Shown: positions 23,169-36,763 of the stretch, piece by piece
Position numbering within the stretch: position 1 is the stretch's first letter
Layout: each line of letters begins with the position of its first letter
Origin: Apium graveolens
Taxonomy: Eukaryota; Streptophyta; Magnoliopsida; Apiales; Apiaceae
Direction of reading: 5' to 3'
DNA: 64,000 bases
NCBI RefSeq assembly: GCF_009905375.1
Contig: NC_133648.1
Location: 304,312,565-304,376,564, forward strand
Made by a program: the position numbers and the translations under genes
The notes under the pieces: generated by a model
The model's database searches: none
Told to the model about the DNA's origin: nothing
Seen by the model: the letters and a program-made list of their open reading frames with translations, nothing else

Positions 23169-24566
23169 TATTGAGTGGCATTTATGACACTTTATTACGC
23201 TCCGTAAAGCTTTGAATTGGTGTTTTGTACTCAAGTTGCTAGTGTTTTTAACGTGTTTTTGTAGTATTTTTGCATTTCAGGCATTTACCAGGTAATCAGG
23301 TGAATTAGCATGGTTTTAGTGCTAATTTGGTGTTAGGATGGTGTCCAGAAATAAAGCTCGTGAAAAGACGAACTCAAATCAGCAAGAAAGGAATAAGTCA
23401 GAAATTTTTACAGAGGCACGGCGCGCCCGCGCTGAAGAAGTGCGCGGCCGCGCCAGGTCGAGAAAAGAAAATTTTGTTTCTATTCTGATTTTGATCCAGA
23501 AGACTTCTACTTTGCATGGGTTGCTATATAAACATAATTTAAGGTCATTTTTCATAAGGAGACGTACTAGGGCTTAAGGAGAAGGCGTAAGAAGACCGTA
23601 GAGCACAAATCAACCAAGGCGAAGAAGATCTAGTTTATACTTGTGGTTCTTTGTTTTAAGTTATAACTTTGGATGCTAGTTTCCTTATTCGTGAACCTTT
23701 ACTCTTGGTTCGTATTTGGTTTTATTAAGTATAAAGACATCGTTTATTATACCATACTTTCATCAGAACATACATTGATGATGAGTCCGATTATGGGCTA
23801 ATCGTTATCGTGGGGTTCTAACAGATTTATTATTGATTTCTTTAGTTAATTCGTTTCGATGCCTTAGTGTGTGGTGATTGTATGATAACCTAGTTTTGGT
23901 TATACTTATTCGTCTTATGATCGTCGCGAACTTATAAGATAGTGTGTTAATCTTTAATGAAGCGAAAGTGAATTTAAGGGTTTAGAACTTGCCATGCTAG
24001 CATAGGTTCATGTATTTGTTATACATGATTCGTAGGTAATTTTAACCATCTTACTTACCATATGTAATCACGAGAGATAACTTGTGCATTAAACCGTTAT
24101 GTTGTCAAATTCTATAGACATATAGGGTCTCGATATAATTGGTGTCTATTCAACTTCTATCTCTTTTGTGGATGTCTGGTAGTTTGGTATTCCTTTAACG
24201 AAAGTTGGCGTTTATCAGTTTCGTGTTATCTGATTAGTGTCATCACCATTACATGCTAAGGTTAAGAACGATAAGGCTATTAAATAAAGTATTTAATGAA
24301 GTTAGAATCCCATATTTATGTCATATTTCAAATCTCTTTAATCTCTTAGCTTATGTTCTTTAGTATAATCTCTTAGTTTAGTGTAGTATAAATAATCTCA
24401 AATTGTTAATCGTCTTAGCATTGGATAATAACCATATCATTGGTGCACAAGTGCATATTCTTAAATTAACCAAAGAGTCCATGTGGGAACGAACTAGAAT
24501 TTATTCTATACTACTTGTGAACACGTATACTTGCGTGTATTATTAGCGCGTGTTATCGTTCTAACA
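23169..24566 (+). repeat. Athila-type 3' LTR
   Basis: This 1,398-bp LTR matches the 5' LTR. Its first bases have drifted (TATTGAGTGGC against TGTTAGGTGGC). It has fewer GC-rich units and keeps the hairpin at 23765-23819, with outer-arm mismatches. It ends GTTCTAACA directly at the TAGAT duplication. Confidence 0.9.
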
Positions 24567-24571
24567 TAGAT

Positions 24572-27133
24572 GCAGGGGAACAATCTACCATACCAAACTT
24601 CTTCAATAAATCCTTGACATACATTGTTTGGCTGATGAAAATCCCATCACTTCTTTGACTAACTTGAAGTCCATGAAAGTAACTAAGTTTTCCCATCATA
24701 CTCATTTTATATTCACTCTGCATGAGTTTAGAGAATCTTTGACATAGTTTTTCATTAGTAGAACCAAATATGATATCATCCACAAGATCTGAACTAGGAT
24801 CATATCATTACTATATTGCTTGTAGAAGAGAGTCTTGTCTGTTGTACCATGTTTAAGTAGAAATTTTGACAGTGTGTCATACCTGGCTCTAGGAGCTTAT
24901 TTTAGTCTATAGAGAGCCTTGAGCAACTTGTATATAAAGTCTGGAAATTTTGGATCTTCAAAACTAGGTGGTTGTTGCACGTAAAACTTCTTCTTCCAAC
25001 TTACCATTAAGGAAGGCACTCTTTACATCCATTTGATATACCTTGAAATTTAAATGTGCAGCAAATGCAAGAAAAATACTTATTACTTCAAGTCTTGTAA
25101 CAAGAGCAAAAGTTTCATCATAATCAATTCCTTTCTCCCGTGATTAGCCTTTTGCAACCAACCTTGCTTTGTTTCTGGTTATAATCCCATTTTCATCCAT
25201 TTTGTTCCTGAACACCCACTTAGTTCCAATTACACTTCTGTTCTTTGGTGCAGGAACCAATTCCTAAACTTTGTTTCTTTCAAACTGATTTAGCTCCTCC
25301 TGTATAGAAGATATCCAATTAGGATCAAGTAAAGCTTCTTCAGTTTTCTTTGACGTAACTTGTGAAAGAAAACATGCATGTAGACATTCATTTGTAGTTG
25401 CACTCCTATTCCTCACCCCAACAATTGGATCACCAATAATTGCTTCTCTACTATGACTTCTATCCCACTTTATGGTGTGAGTTTGTTGACTTGAGCTTTC
25501 TGTATTTCCTTCACCATTGGCATGACTTGCAGAACCTTCTTTTCTTTCTCCCCCTGAGTTTGTGCTATCAAATTTAGGTACATGAGATGAGCTTCCATTC
25601 TCATGATTCACTTGTTTAGTTGACTCTTCATCCATTCTGTGATTTATGTTGATTTCAGCTTCATCTTCAGAATCACTATAAATGATAAGACTTTCAAATT
25701 TTAAGGTCTCAGCTTCACTTTCACTAAGGCATTCCAAGACTGGACATTTGTCATCATCAAAAATAACATATGTGCTTTCTATGATTTTCTTCTGTTCAAT
25801 CACATAGAATTTTTATGCAGATCTCTCCAGTGAATATCCAAGAAAAATTGCCTCAAAAACTTTGGAGTCAAATTTTCCCACATATTCAGAGTTGTCCTTT
25901 AGAATATAACACTTGCTTCCAAACATATGAAGATGCTTCACAGTAGGCTTTCTTTTAGATAAGATTGAATAGGTTGATTTGTCAAGATTTTTGTTGATGA
26001 GATATCTGTTTTGAGTATAGCATGCAGTGTTAACAGCTTCTTCCCAAAAACTTGTTGGCAGTTTAACATCTTACAACATTGTTCTAGCAGCCTCCACTAA
26101 TATTCTATTTTTCCTATCCACAACACTATTTTGTTGAGGTTTTCTAGCTGCTGAGAATTCTTGAACAATGCCATTATCTTTGCATAATTCAGTTAGAGTT
26201 ACATTTTTGAATTCTACTATTGTCACTCCTTAATCTTTTCACACAATCCTGATCTTCAGCCTACTTCTCAATCTTCTTGATGTGTTCAATTATGATGTGT
26301 GGAGTCTCATCCTTAAAATGCATAAATTCTACCCATGTGTACCTTGAGTAGTCATCCACCATCACAAGTGCATATTTCTTTCTTAAAATTGACAAGACAT
26401 TAACTGGTCCAAATAAATCCATGTGAATAAGTTACAATAGTGCACTTATGGAATTCACAGTTTTACTCTTTTGACTTGATATTTTCATTTTTCCTATTTG
26501 ACAAGCTTCATAGACTTCATTTTGAGCAAACTCCAGATTTGTCATGTCTCTTACTAACTGCTTTTTGACTAGAGTGTTGATTACTTTATAATTCAAGTGA
26601 GAGAGCTTTTTATGCCACAGTTTACTTTGTTCTTCAGATGCCTTGGTATAGAAGTAAAAAATTCCATCCTCATTTGCTGAGTTTAAATCTACAATAAATA
26701 GGCTTCTCTTTATTACTGCTTTCAGAGCAACTTCATTAGTCTTTTTGTTGATGATTAAGCATTCTTATTTGTCAAATTTGACATTAAATCCTCTATCTGT
26801 GAATTAACAGACACTTAGGAGATTTACTTCCAACCACGCAACCAATGCTACATCTTCAATGAGAACATTTCCAGAAATTAATTTACCATATCCTATTGTG
26901 AAACCTTTGTTATTGTCTCCAAAAGTCACTAATGGGCCAGCCATCTCCTCAAACTGTGATAGCAAGGCCAGATCACTTGTAATATGTCTTGAGCATCCAC
27001 TGTCTATGATCCAAATATCTTTCTTCACTTTTCCCTCCACACAATGAGGATTAAGTATGTTTAGGTACCCAAGAAGTGTTGGGTACTTTCTTCTTGTTAA
27101 CAGAATGTGCAGAATTAGAAGGAGTTGATTCAT
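24572..27133 (-). pseudogene. SIRE-A pol: protease, integrase, RT N-terminal part
   Basis: On the minus strand, the protease is IWIIDSGCSRHITSD (near 27030) and the integrase zinc domain LWHKKLSHLNYK. The integrase core (LIHMDLFGPVNVLSILRKKYALVMVDDYSRYTW) lies at 26500-26300, then decays through many frameshifts between 26270 and 25800. A linker (25803-25264: acidic, Ser-rich, ending GVRNRSATTNECLHACFLSQ) leads into RT, whose catalytic region reads [10 protein letters not shown] near 24780, followed by MSMMGKLSYFHGLQV. Reading stops at the TSD 24567-24571 and resumes at 4721. The integrase and early RT could not produce protein. Confidence 0.85.
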
Positions 27134-28451
27134 AAAGAATGGTGTTCATTGCTTGATTTGCATTTTCCTTTTTGGTTGTAGACTCGATATTGATTTCCTT
27201 TAGGTCTACTCTCACCTTATGGAAACTTGTCATTACTTTCATATTGTAAGGAATGAAATCAAACTTATCACAGAAGGAATAGGGATCTTCAGTCTTTGCT
27301 TCACTATACTTACATGCTCCCAATCTTAACTCGCTAACAGCCTCTTTACAAAGGTGAGTTAGATGATTTTTATAGCCACATTTCTAACATTGTTTTCTAG
27401 GAGCATCTGCAACAAATGCAAAATTTTTGCTTTTGTTTATCCCAATCTTCCCATTTCTAATTTCCTTTCTCTTTCCCGCATTCTCAGTTTTGACCTCCTT
27501 GATTGGCTTTTTGGAAATTTGATTAACCATGGGCTTCTTCTCAGCTTTGGAAGTTAGAGTTGTTTATGTATTTTTCTTTTCATTGCCTTCATCATCAATT
27601 TCTTACTTTATGATCAACTCTTCTTCACTGAAATTTATTTCACATGCTTTGAACATAGGTGAGCCAACCTTTCTCAGCATAGCTGGGACATCTTCACTTT
27701 CAATTGCTTTTCCCTTATCACCTTCAACTTTCTTGTTGCTCTTCAACGCATCATAATCCAAGTCAATAGCTATGTTAGCACATGGTTTATTCTTCTCATG
27801 GTACTGACCAACTAACTAAGATGCATTTCTGAATGATTTCAGTTTCACTTTATTCATCTCTAACTTCTCCCTCAACACAGTTTCTATCTCAGTAGCACAA
27901 TTTAGCTTGTTCTTAAATTATTCATTTTCTTGCTTCATAGTTTTAAGCTCAACAAGTTGCAGTTCTAGATCTTATTTCTCAATCTCAAGCTTCTCATTTG
28001 TTTTTGATAACCAACTGACCTCTTCAGTAGCTGCTACCAAGCTAGTATGAATGTGGAACATTTTCATGCTCATCTTTTTAAAAGTCTCCTTATATTGACT
28101 AGTATTCAAATTAATAGTAGTAAGAGTTGGTACCTTTTTCTATGATGAGGATGACTCTCCTTGCTCCAAGGCCATGAGTGCATAGTTTCCAACCTCCTCA
28201 TCTTCATCATTTTCAGAATTATCCCAACTTTTTCCTTTTGCAATATAAGCTTTTCCCTGTTGCTTTCTTAGAAGAGCTTCATACTTTGCATCCAATTCAA
28301 GATAAGCCTTGTCCTTTTTCACCTTCTTTGGCTTCCTGCATTCTGTAGAAAAATGGCCCAATTCATCACAATTGAAGCACTTTATCTTTGACCTGTCAAC
28401 AGATCCTGTTTTATAACCATTTTTGCTTCTAGAGTTATACAGTGCTTTTCC
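27134..28451 (-). pseudogene. SIRE-A gag, C-terminal half with zinc knuckle
   Basis: The block 28457-28140 reads ALYNSRSKNGYKTGSVDRS, then CFNCDELGHFSTEC, a complete CX2CX4HX4C knuckle, and an acidic segment. A coiled-coil-like stretch of Glu/Lys/Leu (28130-27800) and a further segment (27323-27051: MGACKYSEAKTEDPYSFCDK) continue with stops and frame changes. The long C-terminal extension after the knuckle is characteristic of Sirevirus Gag and matches SIRE-B at 44500-45260 in layout. Confidence 0.8.
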
Positions 28452-28479
28452 TTTCACTACGCCATAGATGGCCTATCGC

Positions 28480-28665
28480 AACCCCCTCCCTAAAGAATGT
28501 TACCTAATATGTTACCTTAGATAGGGCAGTTATGAGCTAATTTAACATTTTGTTTTTTATGTTACCTTAGCCAAAATTGTGGCGTTGCATTAGGTCGAAA
28601 GTGTTGCAGCTTGCAACATTTTGGTCAAAGTGTTATCTCAGAGTATCAAAACATAAATATGATTT
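28480..28665 (+). repeat. CACTA left subterminal repeat region
   Basis: It holds several TGTTACCTTAG-like and GCAACATTTTG-like units close to the left end (for example GTTACCTAATATGTTACCTTAG). Such short subterminal repeats are transposase binding sites in the En/Spm family; binding here is inferred. Confidence 0.65.
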
Positions 28666-29099
28666 TTTTAATATTAATTATCAATTTAAATTCATTTTAA
28701 AGAATTGAGGGTGATATACAAATAAAATGAATAAAATCTGTGACGATATGCGAATTTTGTACATATTAAAACTTAAAAAGGTTAAAAGAGGAATTAATTA
28801 GCAAAAAAAAGTTAAAATAAATATTTTAAACCTAATAAAATTTTAAAATAGAATTTTTAAAAATAATAAAACATATAAATTATTATCGTCTTGATATAGG
28901 CATTGTTATATAAGTAAAATAACAAAAATAAAATATTTGAATATACATATTTATATAAAAAATAAAATAAATAAATTTAAATATTTGAAAATAGATTTAT
29001 GAAATCTTAGAAATTTGATAAGGAGGTAAAATTTATGAAACCATTCAAACCCGGCGCCCAAAATTTTGGGTAAAAGGCCGCCTATTTTCAGCCCATTAA

Positions 29100-29245
29100 A
29101 ATTCAGCTCTCTCAGTCACATTACTCTCTCTCTCTCTCATTCTTTCGCTCTCATTCTTTCGCTCTCTTCTCCCCTTTGTGCTCTCTCAATCTCATTACTC
29201 TCTCTCGATCTCTGTCTATTATCTCTCTATCTACTCGCTATAACT
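29100..29245 (+). repeat. CT-rich microsatellite tract
   Basis: Repeated CTCTCTCTC and CTTTCGCTCTC units make a pyrimidine-rich tract ahead of the BiP exons. It may be 5' UTR sequence captured with a gene, but it reads no recognisable protein. Confidence 0.6.
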
Positions 29246-29414
29246 TGAAATTTCTAATTAATAATTAGGTATTTGTATTTGAACTTGGGGCTCAATTGAT
29301 TTCAATATCAAATTAGGGCTCAATTGAATGTCAAATTGGGGGTTTGATTCTTCATTTTGAGTTCAATTAATTAACTTCATTTGATCTCTCTCTCTCTCCC
29401 TGATTTTGACGAAA

Positions 29415-31001
<1,587 letters not shown>

Positions 31002-31257
31002 GTTATATTGTCAAATTGTATATTTTATATTGTGCCTGTCAATTAAGCTTATATTGTCCCAATAATCATATTATATGTTTTATACTGAATCAGGGTGTTG
31101 CTTTTAAGGTGTTATCTTGTGTTAGTTCTCTCCTCCTCTGTGTAAATGTAATTTGCATTAGCTTTTAAGTTTTTCATCATTACTTAATTTTGTATTTTGA
31201 TGGTCAAAAGCTTAGGTCTTGTGTTAGTCAGATGATTGTGTTCCTTGTTTCGTGTAG

Positions 31258-31429
31258 CTATGGTAGCTCTGACAGAATTGATTTGCTGGAAAATAGTGGC
31301 CAAGGCATTTTACGAGACTGGAATTGGCCTAGTTATATATCAGAAACCTGTTACATCTTATTTCTACCAAAGCCGGAAAGCAAATAAGCCTCATATATGT
31401 GATCAAAACAGGTGGAATAACATATCAAG
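31258..31429 (+). pseudogene. Captured exon of a putative pectin methyltransferase (DUF248/PMT) gene
   Basis: Bounded by TGTAG on the left and AG/GTATGC on the right, the exon encodes MVALTELICWKIVAKAF, GIGLVIYQKPVTSYFYQSR and NKPHICDQN. This matches my recollection of the conserved CW...IYQKP...C-Y--R---PPIC region in the plant Golgi methyltransferase family (QUA2-like PMTs). A single exon is recognisable. A further exon-like piece at about 31490-31563 ([19 protein letters not shown]) ends at a GTAAGC donor; I cannot assign it. Confidence 0.7.
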
Positions 31430-32181
31430 GTATGCAACTAAACATAACTATATATTTCTCTGTGAAAATTTATATTTCCATATCATGGTACCTCTGTGCT
31501 TGTTTACACCGTCTTTTCCGCCACTGATGCCAAGCGTAGCGCTAGAGATTCTCATGTTCCTGTAAGCCCCCCCTTCACTCTTGTATTTTCAGATTATGTT
31601 TACAAACATAATTACACAAGACTTATATACACTATAAAAATCTGTTCATTGCATAAAAATTCACTTTGTATATGTCTTCAACAAATACTCCCTATCCAGC
31701 AGATAGATTTTCAGGGAGTTTTGAAATACTTAAACTTGAGTTGTTTACTTTCTGATTTCTGCAGCCATTTATATATAACAAATATATCTCTAAGTAAACA
31801 AGAATTGTTATCTGAAATAGTGGAATCTAGAAGTAGTTTGAAGATTTTAATTACCTGACCAAGTTGGTGATACTCCATGACCAGAATATATAATAACTGC
31901 ATATACCTACTATCTGCTGACATTGTAAATTTGGTTTATAACTATAAGATTAATGAGCTGGAGCTGAGTCATGCTGCTGACATAATATGATTGTACAAGA
32001 AATCAAACATGAGTGAACTTTGCTTCAGGCAGTGCATGATTTGATCCTTTAACATCTAAGCTTGCGGTGGACATTTCAACTCTGCAGACAACATATTATT
32101 ATTATTTTTAGCCTCTTGAAAGTGCACATTCAGATATTTTTATTAATCATTTTTCGTTTTCTCTTACTCTTATTAAAACAG

Positions 32182-32406
32182 TCAGTTATATCGTTATCAG
32201 ATCAGATAGATTTATTTAATGAGTACATCACAAAGCTGAAAGTTGCAGTGGGAGCTCAAACAACCAGCGCGATATTGACCAGCAGCCTGTTTGTAGTAGT
32301 TGCAGGCAGCAATGACATTACCAACACTTATTTCAACAATCCTACTAGGAGAATGCATTATGACTACTCTTCATATACATCAATTAGTGGAAAAGAGCCT
32401 TGGTAG
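32182..32406 (+). pseudogene. Captured exon of a GDSL esterase/lipase gene
   Basis: After an ACAG acceptor the frame reads VISLSDQIDLFNEYITKLK, SSLFVVVAGSNDITNTYF and RRMHYDYSSYT, then ends in a stop at 32404. The S-DQ-FNEY--KL and VVAGSNDI-NTYF blocks are hallmarks of plant GDSL lipases (middle of the enzyme; GSND holds the block III Asn). The catalytic Ser block and the C-terminal Asp/His are absent, so it is inactive as it stands. Confidence 0.8.
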
Positions 32407-32639
32407 ACTGATCTTCAAGGAGATAGCTAAAGATAGCTGCCGGATTAGTTAAGTTAATTACGATTCTCGTAAATTAGACTTGTAATGTTTGTATTTAGTA
32501 GATTAAGAAGTTTGGGATGTATTAGATATAGTACATTTAATTGTACATCGGTTTTATGAAATGGTATTGTTGGATGGATTGTTGGGTTAATGAATTTGTT
32601 TTTGGGATTGCATAAATATTAACAACAAATTTTCATTTT

Positions 32640-33005
32640 TTTATTAGCAAAGTGTTACATTAGCATTATAAAATGTTACAATAACAAAAAAATGGGACCC
32701 ATATTCCATGTAATAACTGTGGGCCCTAATGTGGGTCCCACTTTTTTAAAAATATTTTAGAACTCTAAGATAACATAAAAAACAAGTTACAACTATCTCT
32801 CTTTCTGTTGCATTAGCAAGTTAAGGCAACATATAAACAAGTTAAAACACGATGTTTCCTTAGGCACCAAAGATGTTACCTTAGACCCCTAAGGCAACAT
32901 GGAAAAACCTATCTTTAAGAAAATGTTACCTTAGCTTAAAAATGGGGCAAGAGCAACATATTTAACCCCTAATGCAACATTTTTTTGGTGTTATAGTAGG
33001 CATTT
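32640..33005 (+). repeat. CACTA right subterminal repeat region
   Basis: It contains repeated TGTTACCTTAG, CTAAGGCAACAT and TGTTACATTAG units in both orientations up to the right inverted repeat. The density is greater than at the left end. Confidence 0.7.
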
Positions 33006-33020
33006 TATGGTGTAGTATTT

Positions 33021-33903
33021 CCAGCTGTTGTCCTTGTTGATGTTTGTCCCTTATTTTTGAAGAACTTTGCCTTCTTTACTCTAATGTTAGATAATTTTCT
33101 TGCTAAGTAATCCATGGACTGATCTAACTCATCCAATTCATCTAAGGTGTAAAATTCATCCTCTTAAAGTTCAAGAATAACTTGCTTCTGTGGTTCCTTG
33201 GTCTTTTTCTCATTGCTTGAAAAAGCTGGAGTCTGTATTTCCTGTTCATCATCAGATGACTGGCTGTCATTAACCACTAAAGCACTTGATCCATCAACAA
33301 TGTGCCCATGACCAGCTCTTAAAGACTTTATTTAAATCATTTCCAGTTCATAAGTTTTTAAGATACCATATAAAATCTCCAGTATCATCCTGCTCAAGTC
33401 TCTCCCTTCTCTTATAGCTGAGATCTTTTGTTCTAAATGGTGAGGAAGGGTAAGCAAGAACTTCAAGTTAACCTCCACGGCTTCATAGTATTTTTCATGA
33501 AGCTGCAAGTCATTAATCAGCTTATTAAATCTCTTAAAAACATCAGTTATACTCTCTTTTGGTTTATCCATAAAACACTCATACTGAGATACCAAAATTC
33601 TCATTTGGCTTGACCTAACCTCCTTTGTTCCCTCACATAAAATCTCTATCTTCTCCCAGATTTGTTTGGCTGTGTCACGGTTGATAATGTTATTGTACAT
33701 TATATTGCCAAGTGACTCTATCAAAATCAGTTACAAGCCACTATCTAGAGAGACTTCTCATTTTCAGGTTCAGCGTATTTTGAGGGATATTTAGGGGCAT
33801 AATGAGATGGAATGACCATGTCTCCATCTGTAGATTCCTCAACTCTTTCCATGGGGGTGAAAGGGCCATATTTGAGAATCTGAACATATAATGGATTGGC
33901 CAT
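33021..33903 (-). pseudogene. SIRE-A gag, N-terminal half
   Basis: The ATG at 33903 starts MANPLYVQILKYGPFTPMER. The frame stops at 33745 after a local deletion, then resumes 33724-33332 with NIMYNNIINRDTAKQIWEKIEILCEGT...YECFMDKPKESITDVFKRFNKLINDL...LPHHLEQKISAIREGRDLSRM, the Gag capsid (UBN2-type) domain of plant copia elements. It ends at LKTYELEMI and continues weakly to 33021, where the CACTA element is inserted. The homologous block in SIRE-C is 60156-60560. Confidence 0.85.
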
Positions 33904-33915
33904 CTTTATAAACAG

Positions 33916-35386
33916 TGATAAGTGGCATTTATATCCAGTTAGAACGCTTCGTAAAGGCTCGAATTGGTGTTTTGTACTCAAGTTGTTTGTGTTTTTGATA
34001 TATTTTTGTAGTGTTTTGCATTTTAGGGTATATTTGGAAGAAGGAATGGGTACTGCATTGTTTCTATGCTTAGAAGAGTGTTAGGATGGAGTCTCGGTCG
34101 AATGCACGAAAGAAACCAGCAATTGAAGTCAAGAAAATAAGAAAATCATGTTTTTCTAGAAGGTCGGGGTGGCCGCGCTACACTTGGGAGAGGCCGCGCT
34201 CGTTTAACAGAAACCCAGGGCGGCCGCGCGGGATCTCAGGGCGGCCGCACGGGATCTCAGGGCGGCCGCGCTAGGCCGATTTTTAAGAATCCTGATTCTA
34301 ATAGAATACTGATTTTTTGGACTTCTGCTCTAATTAGGCTGGTATTTAAAGACTCTTAAAAGACGTTTTTGATATACGAGAGCAAGGAGAGAGCAACAAG
34401 AAGACCTAATAGCACAATATAATGAAGGAGAAGAAGATCTTGTTTTTACTTGTGATTCTTTGCTTAAGTTGTAATCTTGGATACTTATTTTCTTTGTTGT
34501 TTGAACTTAATACTCTTGTTAACGTACTTTGATATATTTATTCATATATTTCAGACCTAGTTTATCTTAATTCATTTACCATGCTTTCATTAGAACCCAT
34601 GGTGACGATGAATTCGGTTATGAACTAATCATTATCGTGGGGTTCTAACGGATTTACTTATGGATTTCTATAGTTAATTGTTTCGATATCTTAGTGTGTG
34701 GTGATTGTATGATATCCTAGTATTGGTTGTGCTTGTTCGTCTTATGTGCGTCGCGAACATATAAGATAGCGTGTTAATCTATATTGAAGCGACACTGAAT
34801 ATAGAGGTTTAGAACTTGTCATGCTAGCATAGGTTCATATATTTATTATGCATGATTCACTGGTAATTTTACCTATCTTACTTGCCCTATGTAATCACGA
34901 TAGATAACTTGCGCTTTAAACCATTATGTTGTCAAATTCTATAGACATATAGGGTCTCAACATAATTTGTGTCTATTCATCTTCTATCTCTTTTATGGAT
35001 GTCTGGTAGTAGGGTATTCGTACAACGACAATTAGCGTTTACTAGTTTTGTGTTATCTGATTAGTTGTGATCATCATTGCATACTAAGGTTAAGAACAAT
35101 GACTTTGAATGAAGCATTTAATGAAGTTAGAATCCCATGTTTGTCTCATATAGTTAATTCAATCACTTTTAATCTCTTAGCTAATTGCATGTTAGTTAAA
35201 TCTTAGTTATAAACATCTCAACTCGTTATTGTCTTAGCATTGAACAATAGCCATACCATTGTTGCATAAGTGCATAAATTGAAGTTAACCTAAACTAGAC
35301 TCTATGGGAACGAATCTGATTGATATCTTATAAATCCTGTGGACGTGTATACTTGCGTGATTTTAGCGCGTGTTTTCGCCCTAACA
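33916..35386 (+). repeat. Solo LTR of an Athila-related gypsy element
   Basis: It begins TGATAAGTGGCATTTATATC and ends GCCCTAACA. It aligns with the Athila LTRs at 4727 and 23169 along its 1,471 bp but with clear divergence and its own GC-rich units (GGGCGGCCGCGCGGGATCTCA, 34200-34275). No internal sequence is attached. The flanks are AACAG (33911-33915) and AACAA (35387-35391), a target duplication with one mismatch. It sits in the leader of SIRE-A just before the gag ATG, and arose by insertion followed by LTR-LTR recombination. Confidence 0.85.
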
Positions 35387-35508
35387 AACAACAACATTTT
35401 TTTCCATAAAGTGTAATTAGATCTATCAAAGGCATGAATCTTGATATCGCTAATTTTTTGTGTATTCATTCTTCCAAGATCTTTAATTTGTTTGCTTTTA
35501 GATTTTTC

Positions 35509-35520
35509 TATGATACCACT
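35509..35520 (-). other. Primer binding site, SIRE-A
   Basis: On the minus strand AGTGGTATCATAG follows the LTR end CCTAACA. It is a one-base-changed form of the TGGTATCAGAG primer site (initiator tRNA-Met) seen intact in SIRE-B and SIRE-C. It fixes the inner edge of the SIRE-A 5' LTR. Confidence 0.7.
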
Positions 35521-36763
35521 TGTTAGGTAATGAATACAACACAGAGGTGGTGAATGTGTTTTTAGACAATTTTAAGGCTTTTTGATTTTCTTTAACTTGG
35601 TGATCAAAGTAGATAAGAAATGTAACAATATTATGCTAACTAAAATAAAGACAGCGCACATAATATTTCAAAACTCACTTAATTTTATATAAAAAGCAAG
35701 CTAGTGTTTTGCTATAAATTCTGAGTTCTTTGTATGTTAAGAACTCAGCTTCTTCCTTGAGAGAGTTACAAGAATTTCTAAATCTGTTTGATACAATTAA
35801 AAACAAAGGACCAGTGTTCACTTTATAGATTAGTAAACACAGGTTTACACAACATGCAATAAATTGTACTAAACCCTACTTAAAGTTATCTCTAAAGCTT
35901 TCCATTTCTGTCTTAGTGTATCTTTGCAAATACAGTTAATCTTGTCCTTTGATCTTGCACTTTTCAAGTTTCTTTTGTAGACTTTTCAATCCAACTGATT
36001 AGATCGTTTGTTGATTGATAATCCTGAATATTAACTTGTCTGCATTCTGTACTTGAGCGTCAAATCGAGATCTCCAGTTTGTCATATAGAGAACTGACTT
36101 CCCGATAAGTATAATGGTTTATTGAGATCTCATAGTTCTCGACAAGTGTTTTGACTTATCGAGGTCTCTAAGTTCTCGAATGTGAACTTGACTTGTCAAG
36201 ATCTCTGAGTTCTCGAATGTGAACTTGACTTGTCGAGGTCTCCAAGTCTTTGCATGTAGAATTGACTTGTCAATATCTCCAATCTTCCTATCTTCATTTT
36301 GACTTGTCGATATCTCTGAGTTCTCGAATGCAGGAATGACTTGTAGATATCTCCAATCTTCATATCTCCATTTGGCTTGTAGATGTCTCTGAGACTACTC
36401 GATAGGTTATTCTTGACTTCTCGATAAGTCATTCTGGAGTTCTCGAATGACTTCTCTATATGACTTGATCTGTGACTTGTAGATTTCTTAACTTAGAATT
36501 TTTTGCCAAAATAGATTTATTCAACTCCAAGCTTCTTCACAATTTCTCCGAGGCATGATATTCTTGATCTTCCTCCTAAGTTTATTCTTAGGCTTGAGAC
36601 TGTTTACAGAAAAAATACTCCAGTCTAATCTTTGACATTTTTACAAACTCAAGTAATACTGTACAAAATACAAATTTAGATTATTATACAACTAATTCTT
36701 AGGGTTGTCAATTTGACTTAGTCTTGTTATAATAAAGGCATGTCTTGCACAACAAGGCTAACA
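35521..36763 (-). repeat. SIRE-A 5' LTR
   Basis: In plus orientation it runs TGTTAGGTAATGAATAC ... GGCTAACA, about 1,243 bp. The inner edge is set by the primer site; the outer edge (CTAACA at 36763) is inferred from the TGTTAG/CTAACA inverted ends because no partner LTR is in the window. It carries a cluster of GTTCTCGA / CTTGTCGAGGTCTC motifs at 36060-36480. Confidence 0.65.
36060..36480 (-). repeat. SIRE-A LTR motif cluster
   Basis: Repeated GAGTTCTCGAATG, GACTTGTCGAGGTCTC and GACTTCTCGATAAGTC units occur here. These are the reverse orientation of the motif array in the SIRE-A spacer at 3124-3740. On the element's sense strand the LTR reads CGAGAACTC while the spacer reads GAGTTCTCG. Confidence 0.75.

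Larger units (their letters stand above)
4727..24566 (+). mobile_element. Athila-type Ty3/gypsy LTR retrotransposon, full length, with nested copia
   Basis: The ends are TGTTAG...TAACA, bounded by the 5-bp duplication TAGAT (4722-4726 and 24567-24571). The 5' LTR is 4727-6204 and the 3' LTR 23169-24566. The internal order is primer site, gag-protease, RT, RNase H, integrase and an envelope-like ORF behind pol, with gypsy order (integrase after RT/RNase H). Gag and protease sequence style, LTR size and the third ORF fit the Athila lineage. It inserted into SIRE-A pol and later received an 8.46-kb copia element at 9447. Numerous stops and a changed RT catalytic motif make it non-autonomous. The internal region without the nested copy is about 8.5 kb. 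Confidence 0.85.

Noticed and set aside
24567..24783. An independent copia RT fragment
   Set aside because: It continues exactly, across the TAGAT duplication, into the RNase H part at 4721-3961, so it is one element split by Athila.
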